Assembly (NCBI RefSeq): GCF_001591705.1
Contig: NZ_BCVK01000016.1
Location: 1-39,092 of the forward strand
DNA: 39,092 nucleotides
Reading direction: 5' to 3'
Source of the DNA: Lactococcus cremoris subsp. cremoris NBRC 100676
GTDB taxonomy: Bacteria > Bacillota > Bacilli > Lactobacillales > Streptococcaceae
A model generated the notes under the pieces. It did no database searches. It was given only the letters and a program-made list of their open reading frames with translations, and had not been told where the DNA came from. The first letter of the stretch is position 1, and each line of letters begins with the position of its first letter. Of the stretch, positions 1 through 7,526 are shown one piece after another. Made by a program: the position numbers and the translations under genes.

Positions 1-102
1 CCCCAAGATGTGAAGATGTGGCAAGCAGATCCGCAGCCCTTACAGAGTGAGAAGGCTGTTATCAAGCAAACAAATAAGCTTAACCTTATAGTTAAACATT
101 AA
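1..102 (+). CDS. 3' end of an unidentified gene (partial)
   Basis: Frame 1 is open from the window edge to a TAA at 100-102 and gives 33 residues ending in LNLIVKH. The tail is polar and basic and I do not recognise the family. The stop codon lies in the loop of the palindrome at 88-115, so the gene ends just where the signals of the next gene begin. Being open for only 33 codons is weak evidence. It could be chance. Confidence 0.4.
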   Translation, partial: PQDVKMWQADPQPLQSEKAVIKQTNKLNLIVKH

Positions 103-115
103 GTTGTTTAACTAT
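88..115. promoter_or_regulatory. 11-bp perfect palindrome, candidate operator
   Basis: The arms 88-98 and 105-115 are exact reverse complements with a 6-base loop. No T-run follows, so it does not look like an intrinsic terminator. It lies about 90 bases before the start of the Xre-type gene. That position fits an operator bound by that protein, which is an inference. Confidence 0.45.
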
Positions 116-145
116 CACTGTGTTTATAAAAAAGAATAAAAAGAC

Positions 146-169
146 TCCGAAAAATCTTAATTTTTCGGA
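146..169. promoter_or_regulatory. 10-bp perfect palindrome in the leader of the Xre-type gene
   Basis: The arms 146-155 and 160-169 (TCCGAAAAAT and its complement) are perfect with a 4-base loop. The site lies 35-58 bases before the chosen start of the Xre-type gene. It may be a second operator or an mRNA hairpin. There is no T-run directly after it. Confidence 0.4.
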
Positions 170-203
170 CAAATTAAATTTTGATATTTCGAAAGGAAAA
201 ATG

Positions 204-536
204 ATGGAAGAGAGCTTATTTTATAAACGTGTTAAAAAACTTGGGGAAGACTTAGGTAAATCTTTTAATCAAATTGAAAAAGAGTTGGGTTATTCGCGAA
301 ATGCCTTGAGTAATTATAAAACAAAGACAATGCCCTCGGCTATTCGCTTATTAGAGTTAGCAGAATACTTTGATGTAAGTCCACGTTATCTACTCGGAAT
401 GGACGAAATGTGCGAAAATAGTAGAGAAAAAAATAGCTTTACAGAATTTCTTTTTGAAAATTTGGATAAGAACCAAAAACTTGAGATCTGTAAACTTTCA
501 CAAATCTGGATGATGCACGAATTAAAGGAGAGTTAA
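204..536 (+). CDS. Xre-type helix-turn-helix protein
   Basis: A 110-residue protein with an N-terminal Cro/C1-type helix-turn-helix at about residues 10-65. It shows the family pattern of a first helix ending in KELG, a recognition helix starting YSRNALSNY, and the closing LAEYFDVSPRYLLG. The C-terminal 35 residues are polar and rich in Lys and Glu. I chose ATG 204 (or 201) because AAAGGA at 192-197 is correctly spaced. The frame extends upstream to a GTG at 120, but that stretch holds a palindrome and no ribosome site. It is a small DNA-binding regulator of unknown target. The two palindromes upstream suggest autoregulation. No phage genes are nearby. Confidence 0.75.
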   Translation: MEESLFYKRVKKLGEDLGKSFNQIEKELGYSRNALSNYKTKTMPSAIRLLELAEYFDVSPRYLLGMDEMCENSREKNSFTEFLFENLDKNQKLEICKLSQIWMMHELKES

Positions 537-697
537 GTTCAAATTTAATGCTATTTGGTTCCACTCATAGATTGTAATGAAAAGACAATGGATTCTTTTT
601 AGAATTTATTTATATTAAAAAATTTATAATTAAAAACTGAAAAGGCCTCTGAAAAGGTTTTTTTGTTTACTGATAGTCGAATATTACTTACTGATTA
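537..697. other. Intergenic stretch with a weak terminator-like end
   Basis: No gene is visible here. Around 640-668 the sequence CTGAAAAGG occurs twice, followed by seven T. The potential stem is imperfect, so this is at best a weak terminator for the Xre-type gene. Confidence 0.35.
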
Positions 698-706
698 TGT
701 TATGAT
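698..706 (+). promoter_or_regulatory. Extended -10 promoter of the RNase R gene
   Basis: TGTTATGAT is an extended -10 element (TG, one base, TATGAT). No good -35 is visible 17 bases upstream, which is common for TG-extended promoters. The start of transcription would fall near 713, just before the GGAGGA at 721-726. Confidence 0.5.
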
Positions 707-740
707 AGAATGAAACAACTGGAGGAAGAAATAAACATAT

Positions 741-2744
741 ATGGTTCAGCTATCAGAATTAGCATCAGCACTTAAACAAACAGAAAGTAAAGGAGTATTT
801 TCTAAACATCCTAAAGGCTTTGGTTTTGTACATCCAGAGAGTGAGACAGACAAAACTAATGATATCTACATCGGTCAAAACGAAACTAAATTTGCAATGG
901 ATGGAGATAAGGTTACTGTTAAGGTTTTATACCCTAAGACAGAAAGACGGGGCGCAAGCGGACAAATTATTAAAATCAATGAACGAGCAGTCGTTGATAC
1001 AGTTGGAACTTACCGTTCTTTATCTAATCGCCAAGCCAAAGCTTTGGGATATAAAGGTCGAATCGAACTCTTTAATGACCGTATTTCAGATACTCTTTAC
1101 ATAAAACAGCCCTTAACAGGAGTACAAGAAGAAGATGTAGTAAGTATTAAAGTTACTCAATATCCAACAGATACTAAAGCATTTGAAGGAAAAATTACGC
1201 AAATCATTGGTCATAAAGGTGAAGTTGGCCTTGATATCTTAGAAGTTTTGTATGCTATGAAAATTCCACAAGAATTCTCAGCTGAAACATTAGCTGAGGC
1301 TGAGTCATTTTCTGAAGAATTAACCCAAGAAGACTTGCAAGGACGTGAAGACTATCGTAATGAAATCACTTATACCATTGATGGAAAGGATTCTAAAGAT
1401 TTAGATGATGCGATTCATGTTAAGAAATTATCGAATGGACATTTTGAATTAGGGGTCCACATTGCTGATGTCAGTCATTATGTGACCGAAGGTTCTTCTT
1501 TGAATGAAGAAGCTTATGCGCGAGCAACCTCGGTTTATGTGACTGATAGAGTAGTTCCAATGTTACCTGTCAGATTGTCTAATAACCTGTGCTCACTTAA
1601 TGAAGCTCAAGAACGGCTAACAATGTCTTGCCTAATGGAAATTGATGATAAGGGCAAGATTGTCACTTATAAGATATCTCCATCAGTCATAAAAACAACT
1701 TACCGCATGACTTATAGCAATGTGAACAAGATGATTCATCAGGGGCAAGAAGGACACCGCGAAGCATTAGAAAAATTTTCTAAAATTGCTGATTCGATAG
1801 AAGTAGCCGTTGAACTTCATGAAATTCTCGAAACAATGCGAAAAGATAGAGGGATGATTGAGTTTGATGAGAGTGAAGCAAAAATAATTTTAGATGATGA
1901 GGGTCACCCAATTGAAATCGTAAAACGTGACCGTGATACTGCAGAACGCATGATTGAATCCTTCATGCTTATGGCAAATGAAACTGTTGCTCTTGATTTC
2001 CAAAAGAAAAAATTACCTTCATTGTATCGTGTCCATGAAACTCCTAAGGAAAAAGCATTTGCTAAATTGATGGAAGCTGCTGCAGAAGCTGGATTTTCTT
2101 TGAGCTCTGACTCTCATCAAGCCATAAATTTCTTTGCTGATGAGATTAAAGGTACAAGTTTTGAAAAAGCCTTAACTTATCAACTTCGTCATACTATGTC
2201 AACAGCGGTTTATTCTGAAAAAAATACAAAACATTTTGGACTTGCAGCGACTAACTACACACATTTCACAAGTCCAATTAGACGTTATCCTGACCTAATT
2301 ATTCATCGTTTATTACATTTATATCCTTCTGACCATTCCAACCGTACTAAGGATGAATGGAAAGAACGTTTGCCTGAAATTGCTAGTCACTCTTCCGATA
2401 TGGAACACCGTGCTGTTGTCACTGAACGGATTATTGATGCGATGAAGAAAGCAGAATACATGTTAGAACGTATCGGTGAGGTTTATACTGGTACGATCAC
2501 AGGAGTACAAAAGTTTGGTATTTTTGTAGCACTAGATAATACCGTTGAAGGTTTAGTTCGAGTACCAAATTTACATACTGGGACAACAGAAGAACTTGAA
2601 TTTGACGAAGAAGTGAGTATTATTAAAGGGAAAAAATCGGAAACAATTTATCAAGTTGGAAAAGAAATAAAAATTCGTGTTATTGCTGCCAATAAACGAA
2701 AAGGAACAGTAGATTTTGAACAAATCGCTCCTGAAAAAAACTAG
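741..2744 (+). CDS. rnr: RNase R-family 3'-5' exoribonuclease
   Basis: A 667-residue RNase II/R-family enzyme that degrades RNA processively from the 3' end, including structured RNA. Domains in order: cold-shock/OB folds at about 15-160, the RNB catalytic domain at about 200-530, and an S1 domain at about 575-655 (GEVYTGTITGVQKFGIFVAL). The metal-binding DGKDSKDLDDA is at 214-224, and the conserved SPIRRYPDL lies late in the RNB domain. It is shorter than typical RNase R (about 750-820 residues) because it starts directly with the cold-shock domain and lacks the N-terminal helix-turn-helix extension. The only in-frame ATG lies 14 bases after GGAGGA, an unusually long gap. It appears to be transcribed alone. 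Confidence 0.93.
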   Translation: MVQLSELASALKQTESKGVFSKHPKGFGFVHPESETDKTNDIYIGQNETKFAMDGDKVTVKVLYPKTERRGASGQIIKINERAVVDTVGTYRSLSNRQAKALGYKGRIELFNDRISDTLYIKQPLTGVQEEDVVSIKVTQYPTDTKAFEGKITQIIGHKGEVGLDILEVLYAMKIPQEFSAETLAEAESFSEELTQEDLQGREDYRNEITYTIDGKDSKDLDDAIHVKKLSNGHFELGVHIADVSHYVTEGSSLNEEAYARATSVYVTDRVVPMLPVRLSNNLCSLNEAQERLTMSCLMEIDDKGKIVTYKISPSVIKTTYRMTYSNVNKMIHQGQEGHREALEKFSKIADSIEVAVELHEILETMRKDRGMIEFDESEAKIILDDEGHPIEIVKRDRDTAERMIESFMLMANETVALDFQKKKLPSLYRVHETPKEKAFAKLMEAAAEAGFSLSSDSHQAINFFADEIKGTSFEKALTYQLRHTMSTAVYSEKNTKHFGLAATNYTHFTSPIRRYPDLIIHRLLHLYPSDHSNRTKDEWKERLPEIASHSSDMEHRAVVTERIIDAMKKAEYMLERIGEVYTGTITGVQKFGIFVALDNTVEGLVRVPNLHTGTTEELEFDEEVSIIKGKKSETIYQVGKEIKIRVIAANKRKGTVDFEQIAPEKN

Positions 2745-2762
2745 CAATTTGCTAGTTTTTTT
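2734..2762 (+). terminator. Intrinsic terminator of rnr
   Basis: A 12-bp stem (2734-2745 with 2751-2762) has a 5-base loop and ends in a T-run. It overlaps the rnr stop codon at 2742-2744. The flanking A- and T-runs also make it usable on the other strand. Confidence 0.8.
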
Positions 2763-2988
2763 CTTATGTTTTTTATTAGCTAATATCGTCTTTACAATAT
2801 ATTTTACATAACATAAATTATGTTAGTTGTGTTATTTTGAGTATAAGGGAGCCTTATTTTTGATTACGAATTGATTTAGGCACGGATATCAGTAGATAAA
2901 TGAAATCAAAGTATTGCTTGAATTTTCTTGATAAAAAGATTGTTGCTATTTAAATTAAGTTATATAGTTATCAAGCGAATATGCTAGC

Positions 2989-3017
2989 TTAACAAACTAT
3001 TTATGTAATAATATAGG
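2989..3017 (+). promoter_or_regulatory. Putative promoter of the TspO gene
   Basis: TTAACA (2989-2994) and TATAGG (3012-3017) are separated by 17 bases. Both boxes are imperfect. The rest of the 2763-3062 gap shows no coding sequence. Confidence 0.4.
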
Positions 3018-3028
3018 TATGGTAATCA

Positions 3029-3042
3029 AAAAAACGCTTACA
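3029..3042 (+). promoter_or_regulatory. Candidate cre site (CcpA operator)
   Basis: AAAAAACGCTTACA matches the Gram-positive cre consensus WGWAARCGYTWWMA at 13 of 14 positions. It lies just downstream of the putative -10, where CcpA binding normally represses. This suggests sugar-dependent repression of the TspO gene. Confidence 0.5.
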
Positions 3043-3062
3043 TAGTTTTAGGGAGGGAACGT

Positions 3063-3554
3063 ATGACTAGTAAAATAAAATCATTGACATATCTTCTATT
3101 ATTTATTGTGGGAATCGAAATTATTGGTGGCCTATCTGGTTTCTTTGCTGGAAATATCAAGGAAATTTATAATAATCTCATACTTCCGCCGCTGGCTCCG
3201 CAAGATTATTTATTTGGAATTGTTTGGCCGATACTCTATGCTTTAATAGCTATTGCCGCTTATTTGATTTTTTATAATCTTAAAAATCAAAAGAGTGATA
3301 GCCAAATTGCTTTGTTTTATTTTGGAATACAACTTATTTTAAACTTCATCTGGAGTATTATTTTTTTCAAAGGATATTTTTGGTTGGGAGTCATTATTAT
3401 TCTCCTACTAAATTTCATTGTTTACCTCTGTATCATCAAATTTTCAAAAATTAATAGGTTATCCTCTTTTTTCTTAATTCCTTATTTTATTTGGATTGTT
3501 TTTGCAACTTATTTAAGCATTTCAGTTGCCATTTTAAATTTGATATATTTTTAG
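3063..3554 (+). CDS. TspO/MBR-family membrane protein
   Basis: A 163-residue, five-helix membrane protein of the tryptophan-rich sensory protein / peripheral benzodiazepine receptor family. Family marks are the PPLAPQDYLFGIVWPILY motif after helix 1, LNFIWSIIFF in helix 3, and PYFIWIVFATYLSISVAILN in helix 5. Members bind porphyrins or tetrapyrroles and are linked to stress responses. The bacterial role is not settled. A strong GGGAGGG (3051-3057) precedes ATG 3063. The gene ends only 21 bases before the ISS1 edge, so it is the last intact gene before the deletion that removed the start of the his operon. Confidence 0.85.
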   Translation: MTSKIKSLTYLLLFIVGIEIIGGLSGFFAGNIKEIYNNLILPPLAPQDYLFGIVWPILYALIAIAAYLIFYNLKNQKSDSQIALFYFGIQLILNFIWSIIFFKGYFWLGVIIILLLNFIVYLCIIKFSKINRLSSFFLIPYFIWIVFATYLSISVAILNLIYF

Positions 3555-3575
3555 TAAGAATAAGCTATTATTAAG

Positions 3576-4383
3576 GGTTCTGTTGCGAAGTTTGAAAATC
3601 AAACGCGCTCTCTCTGAACTCCAAATATCTTAGGCTGGTATTCCCATTAATCCCTTGATTTCAGTAGACACCGAAAAGCCGAAGAGCGTTCCATTTCTTC
3701 GGTTCTTTTTATATATTCCTCGAATGGTCTCCATGCCCTTAATCGTGGAAGAGGCTGTACGGAGACTTTGATAAAATTTATTCCGTCGTTTAATAGGTCG
3801 ATGGTCTTGTTCTATTAAATTGTTAAGATACTTCACAGTTCGGTGCTCTGTCTTAGTATATAAACCCACACTCTGTAACTTTCTAAAGGCGGAGCCAAGA
3901 GAAGGTGCTTTATCAGTCACAATTGCTTTCGGCTCACCAAACTGTTTATGGAGTCGTTTTAAGAAAGCATAGGCTGCTTGCGTATCCCGTTTCTTTCGTA
4001 ACCAGATATCTAAGGTTAAGCCGTCCGCATCAATTGCACGATAAAGATAATGCCCACGTCCCTTAATTTTGATATAGGATTCGTCCATTTTCCATGAATA
4101 GAAGGATTGTCTATTTTTCTTCTTCCAAAGATCATAGAGGACTTTGCTGTACTCTTGCACCCAACGATAAATCGTAGTATGACAAACATTTATTCCACGA
4201 TCATATAACAATTCCTGAACTTCACGATAGCTTAGATTGTAACGCAGGTAGTAACCAACAGCGACAATAATGACGTCTTTTTTGAATTGTTTGCCTTTAA
4301 AATGATTCATTACTCTGTCCTCTCTATCTTTTTTCTCAATTTTACACTAAAATAGATTTTTTGGAAAACTTTGCAACAGAACC
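3576..4383. mobile_element. ISS1-type insertion sequence (IS6 family)
   Basis: The element is bounded by 18-bp terminal inverted repeats (3576-3593 and 4366-4383) that differ at one base, starting GGTTCTGTTGC. The length of 808 bp is that of ISS1. It carries one transposase gene on the minus strand. The 8 bases flanking each side differ (TTATTAAG on the left, AGTTTTGG on the right), so there is no target duplication. IS6 elements normally duplicate 8 bp. Lack of it indicates a deletion or recombination next to the element, in agreement with the truncated hisZ on the right. Confidence 0.95.
3630..4310 (-). CDS. ISS1/IS6-family transposase
   Basis: A 226-residue DDE transposase of the IS6/IS26/IS257 group, full length. 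The N-terminal part (about 15-60) holds the helix-turn-helix with YRWVQEY. The catalytic DDE residues lie in WKMDESYIK (Asp near 73), VTDKAPS (Asp near 137) and LIEQDHR (Glu near 168). The reading frame is undamaged, so the element may still be active. It points away from the his genes. Confidence 0.95.
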   Translation of the reverse strand: MNHFKGKQFKKDVIIVAVGYYLRYNLSYREVQELLYDRGINVCHTTIYRWVQEYSKVLYDLWKKKNRQSFYSWKMDESYIKIKGRGHYLYRAIDADGLTLDIWLRKKRDTQAAYAFLKRLHKQFGEPKAIVTDKAPSLGSAFRKLQSVGLYTKTEHRTVKYLNNLIEQDHRPIKRRNKFYQSLRTASSTIKGMETIRGIYKKNRRNGTLFGFSVSTEIKGLMGIPA

Positions 4384-4672
4384 AGTTTTGGCAACAGGCG
4401 ATGAAAAATTGTCTCAGGCACTCGAAATGCTTGAAGCGCTGAATTTACCTGACAAGACAGCGATTTGCCAGATTCACTATGATTTTGCCATGGTACCTGC
4501 GATGGGATACTATACTGGGCTGATGTTTCAGGTTTACGTAGAAGGCGTGGCGCAAGCGGTTATATCTGGTGGACGCTATGACAAGTTGCTGAAACAGTTC
4601 GGTAAAACCACGGGCTCAATTGGCTTTTGCGTGCATATGGACAATGTTATGAAAGGATTGAATAATGATTAG
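4384..4672 (+). pseudogene. hisZ: hisZ, 3' fragment cut by ISS1
   Basis: About 95 residues remain of a protein that is usually about 320-330 residues. HisZ resembles a class II histidyl-tRNA synthetase core and forms the regulatory subunit of the short-form ATP phosphoribosyltransferase with HisG. The surviving part holds the YYTGLMFQVY and SGGRYDKLL motifs of the family and the true C-terminus. The 5' two thirds and hisC, which precedes it in other lactococci, are missing. The frame runs into the ISS1 end, so any product would lack its start. Its stop overlaps the older hisG start by 8 bases (ATGATTAG at 4665-4672). Confidence 0.85.
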
Positions 4673-4920
4673 AATAGCAATGAGCAATGGCTGGAAGCGA
4701 CCAAGGGGGAGCTTTCAGGTTGCAGATGAAGGCTTGCGTAAGCATGGTTGTCAAAGGCGACCAAGAGGGAGCTTTCAGGTTGCAGATGAAGGCTTGCGTA
4801 AGCATGGTTGTCAAAGGCGACCAAGAGGGAGCTTCCAGGTTGCGGATAGAAGCTTGCGTAAGCAAGCTATCTGCTCGCCCTTTGGCAGATAGGAGACAGA
4901 TATGATTAGAATAGCAATGA
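4665..4920 (+). repeat. 60-bp tandem array framed by a 19-bp duplication of the hisG start
   Basis: A 60-bp unit occurs about 2.8 times from about 4696 to 4864. Copies 4741-4800 and 4801-4860 are full and differ at only a few bases, and the first is partial. Each unit contains GCTTGCGTAAGC, an imperfect palindrome. The array is framed by an exact 19-bp direct repeat, ATGATTAGAATAGCAATGA, at 4665-4683 and 4902-4920, which is the start of hisG. The first copy overlaps the hisZ stop as in a normal his operon, so the array appears to have been inserted into, or grown at, the hisG start. The small reading frames across it are open because 60 is divisible by three. I do not take them as genes. Confidence 0.85.
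4867..4892 (+). promoter_or_regulatory. Hairpin overlapping the hisG ribosome binding site
   Basis: CTATCTGC (4867-4874) and GCAGATAG (4885-4892) form a perfect 8-bp stem with a 10-base loop. The 3' arm runs into AGGAGA, the only plausible ribosome binding site for ATG 4902. The hairpin could limit translation from the second start. Confidence 0.45.
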
Positions 4921-5528
4921 CCAAAGGGCGCATTCAAAAGCAGGTCACGATTTTGCTAGGACAGGCAGGATTTGATATGACGGCGGTGCGCGAAATGGGG
5001 CGTGAGTTGGTGGTAACCATACCAGATGATTTGGAAATTATTTTTGGAAAAGCCGATGATGTCATAACTTTTTTGGAGCATGGGATTGTTGATATTTGAT
5101 TTGTCGGTAAAGATACGCTTGATGAAAATGATTTTGATGATTATTATGAGTTATTAGATTTAAAAGTTGGTCAGTGCATCTTTGCCCTTGCTTCCTATCC
5201 AGATTTTTTAAATAAAAAATTTCACAGGCGTAAGCGAATTGCTTCTAAATACCCAAGAATCACTAAAAATTATTTTGCTCAAAAGCAAGAGGATATTGAG
5301 ATTATCAAATTAGAAGGGTCTGTTGAGCTTGGTCCAGTCGTTGGTTTAGCAGATGCTATTGTTGATATTGTCGAAACTGGAAATACACTGTCAGCAAATG
5401 GCTTAGTCGTGATTGAAAAAATCAGTCAAATTTCAACCCGAATGATTGTTAATAAAGCAAGTTTCAAATTCAAAAAAGATAAAATCATAGAAATAGTGGA
5501 GAGATTAGAAAATGCTCAAACAAATTGA
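4902..5528 (+). pseudogene. hisG: hisG, ATP phosphoribosyltransferase, interrupted by an in-frame TGA
   Basis: HisG catalyses the first step of histidine synthesis (ATP plus PRPP) and in this short form needs HisZ. The frame starts [10 protein letters not shown] and reads HGIVDI up to a TGA at 5097-5099 (codon 66). The same frame then continues [10 protein letters not shown] to a normal end at 5526-5528. Full length would be 208 residues, the usual size for short HisG. The family has Gly at this point (DIGFVGKD), and GGA to TGA is a single base change. The C-terminal half, including [19 protein letters not shown] for PRPP binding, is otherwise intact. The frame overlaps hisD by 17 bases. Confidence 0.9.
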
Positions 5529-6819
5529 TTATCAAGGAAGTCTTGAAGAAGTTGCAAATAAATTTCAAGGACGAAAAGCCGAAGTTTCAGAAGAAGTAAA
5601 TAAAAGTATTCATGAAATTGTCAAAGCTATTCGTAAAGAGGGTGATTCTGCTATATTTAGCTATGCAAAAAAGTTTGATGGATATAATGCTGACAAAAAT
5701 AATTTACTTGTCACGCGCAAGGAACGAGAAGAGGGCTTAGAAAAAATTGATGAAAATTACTTTAGAATTCTGCGTCGTACCAAATCACAAATTGAAGAAT
5801 TCCACAAGCATCAATTAGGAAATTCATGGAGCATTTATAAAGAAAATGGGGTTATCATGGGTCAAATTGCACGTCCTTTAGAACGTGTCGCCCTTTACGT
5901 TCCAGGTGGCACAGCAGCCTATCCTTCAACAGTTATTATGAACGCAGTGCCCGCACTTTTAGCAGGGGTTAAAGAAATTATTATGATTACACCAGTTAAG
6001 GCTGACGGACAAGTGAATACAAATATTTTAGCCGCCGCCGAAGTTTGTGGGATTGAAACAATCTATAAAGTCGGTGGCGCTCAAGCTGTGGCCGCCGTTG
6101 CTTACGGGACAGAGTCTATTCCTAAAGTTGATAAGATTGTCGGACCCGGAAATATTTTTGTAGCCACGGCCAAGAAAATTTGTTACGGTATGGTTGATAT
6201 TGATATGATTGCAGGACCGTCAGAAGTTTTGGTCATTGCTGACGAAAAAGCAAATCCAAAATATATCGCTGCTGATTTAATGGCGCAAGCCGAACATGAT
6301 AAACTTGCGTCAGCAATTTTAGTGACAACTTCTGAAAGTCTTGTTCAAAAAGTAGATGAAGAATTAGAAAAACAAGTTCAAAGTTTAGAACGTCGTGAAA
6401 TTATTGAAAGTTCTGTCAGTAATTATGGTGGTGCCATTGTTGTCAAATCTATTGACGAAGCTTTCGAGGTTTCTAATCAATTGGCTCCAGAGCATTTAGA
6501 AGTTTTGACTACTGACCCTTTAGCCCAACTTCCAAAAATCAAAAATGCTGGTTCAATCTTTCTTGGAGAATATACGCCAGAACCATTGGGCGACTATATG
6601 TCAGGAAGTAATCATGTCTTACCTACTGGCGGAACGGCCAAGTTTTACTCTGGCTTAGGCGTCTACAATTTTGTTAAATATTCAACTTATAGTTATTATC
6701 CTAAAGAAATTTTGGCGGATTTCAAAGAAGATGTTGTAACTTTTGCTAAATCAGAAGGAATGAGTGCTCATGCCAATTCAATTTCTGTGAGATTTGATGA
6801 TGAAAAAAAGGAGAAATAA
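5512..6819 (+). CDS. hisD: Histidinol dehydrogenase
   Basis: A 435-residue, full-length HisD. It oxidises histidinol to histidine in two NAD-dependent steps, the last of the pathway. Family marks are [30 protein letters not shown] with the [10 protein letters not shown] stretch, IAGPSEVLV, the zinc-site AQAEHD, and NQLAPEHLE. The start lies inside the end of hisG with AGAGATTAG just upstream, showing translational coupling in the original operon. Here the broken hisG and the missing promoter upstream should reduce or abolish its expression (inference). Confidence 0.95.
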   Translation: MLKQIDYQGSLEEVANKFQGRKAEVSEEVNKSIHEIVKAIRKEGDSAIFSYAKKFDGYNADKNNLLVTRKEREEGLEKIDENYFRILRRTKSQIEEFHKHQLGNSWSIYKENGVIMGQIARPLERVALYVPGGTAAYPSTVIMNAVPALLAGVKEIIMITPVKADGQVNTNILAAAEVCGIETIYKVGGAQAVAAVAYGTESIPKVDKIVGPGNIFVATAKKICYGMVDIDMIAGPSEVLVIADEKANPKYIAADLMAQAEHDKLASAILVTTSESLVQKVDEELEKQVQSLERREIIESSVSNYGGAIVVKSIDEAFEVSNQLAPEHLEVLTTDPLAQLPKIKNAGSIFLGEYTPEPLGDYMSGSNHVLPTGGTAKFYSGLGVYNFVKYSTYSYYPKEILADFKEDVVTFAKSEGMSAHANSISVRFDDEKKEK

Positions 6820-7428
6820 ATGCGTACAGCAACGATAACTCGTGAGACAAAAGAAACCCAAATCTATCTAACGCTTGATTTAGATGGCTCAGGAAGAAGC
6901 GAAATCGATACCAATATTGGTTTTTTAGACCACATGTTGATACTCCTTGCTTTTCATAGCGATTTTGATATTAAACTCACTGCTCATGGCGACCATGAAA
7001 ATTTAGGCATGGACCCTCATCATCTCATTGAAGATGTGGCAATTTCTCTTGGAAAATGTATCAATGAAGCTTTAGGAGATAAACTTGGAATTCGTCGCTA
7101 TGGCAGTTTTACGATTCCAATGGATGAAGCACTGGTTACCTGTGATTTAGACATTAGTGGACGCCCTTATTTGGTATTTAATGCCGATTTATCAGGAAAT
7201 CAAAAACTTGGTGGCTATGATACCGAAATGACTGAAGAATTTTTCCGAGCCCTTGCTTTTAATGCTGGGATTACTTTACATATTAATGAACATTATGGGA
7301 AAAACACGCATCATATCATTGAAGGAATCTTTAAATCTATGGCACGTGCCCTTAAACAAGCGATAAGTATTGATGAGACTAAAGTTGGAAAAATACCAAG
7401 CAGTAAAGGAGTTTTGCGAGCGAATTAA
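6820..7428 (+). CDS. hisB: Imidazoleglycerol-phosphate dehydratase
   Basis: A 202-residue monofunctional HisB. It removes water from imidazole glycerol phosphate to give imidazole acetol phosphate. Metal-binding His-rich motifs are present: FLDHMLILLAFHSDFD near 35-50, HHLIEDVAISLG, and HHIIEGIFKSMAR near the C-terminus. It starts directly after the hisD stop (TAA then ATG) with AAGGAG upstream. The tail LRAN after the usual SSKGVL end is slightly longer than in many homologues. The next gene's conserved frame begins inside this tail. Confidence 0.95.
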   Translation: MRTATITRETKETQIYLTLDLDGSGRSEIDTNIGFLDHMLILLAFHSDFDIKLTAHGDHENLGMDPHHLIEDVAISLGKCINEALGDKLGIRRYGSFTIPMDEALVTCDLDISGRPYLVFNADLSGNQKLGGYDTEMTEEFFRALAFNAGITLHINEHYGKNTHHIIEGIFKSMARALKQAISIDETKVGKIPSSKGVLRAN

Positions 7429-7526
7429 AAGAGTTATACATTAACATCGAGGAATTCCCTGAAAAACTTCAGAATACGCTAAAAGATGCAAAAGTTTATG
7501 ATAGCAGTTCGTCTCCTGAAGCCCAA

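Noticed and set aside
146-169. Second dif-like site
   Set aside because: Nine bases (TTTTTCGGA) match one arm of dif at 35197-35227, but the other arm and the centre are missing.
120-203. Longer version of the Xre-type protein from GTG 120
   Set aside because: There is no ribosome site before it, the stretch holds a perfect palindrome, and ATG 201/204 has a good AAAGGA and begins where the helix-turn-helix family begins.
4371-4400. Hybrid promoter from TTGCAA in the ISS1 end reading into his
   Set aside because: IS6 elements can do this, but 16-18 bases downstream there is no -10-like sequence.
4665-4905. Small repeat proteins with 20-residue periods in several frames
   Set aside because: A 60-bp repeat without stops opens several frames at once. 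None has a convincing function or start signal apart from the duplicated hisG start.
4665-4920. CRISPR array
   Set aside because: The units follow each other without unique spacers, there are fewer than three copies, and no cas genes are present.
7449-7465. 17-bp exact match with 35696-35712 (GAGGAATTCCCTGAAAA)
   Set aside because: It is inside a coding frame at one site and in a gap at the other. The flanks do not match and no repeat family is visible, so probably chance.
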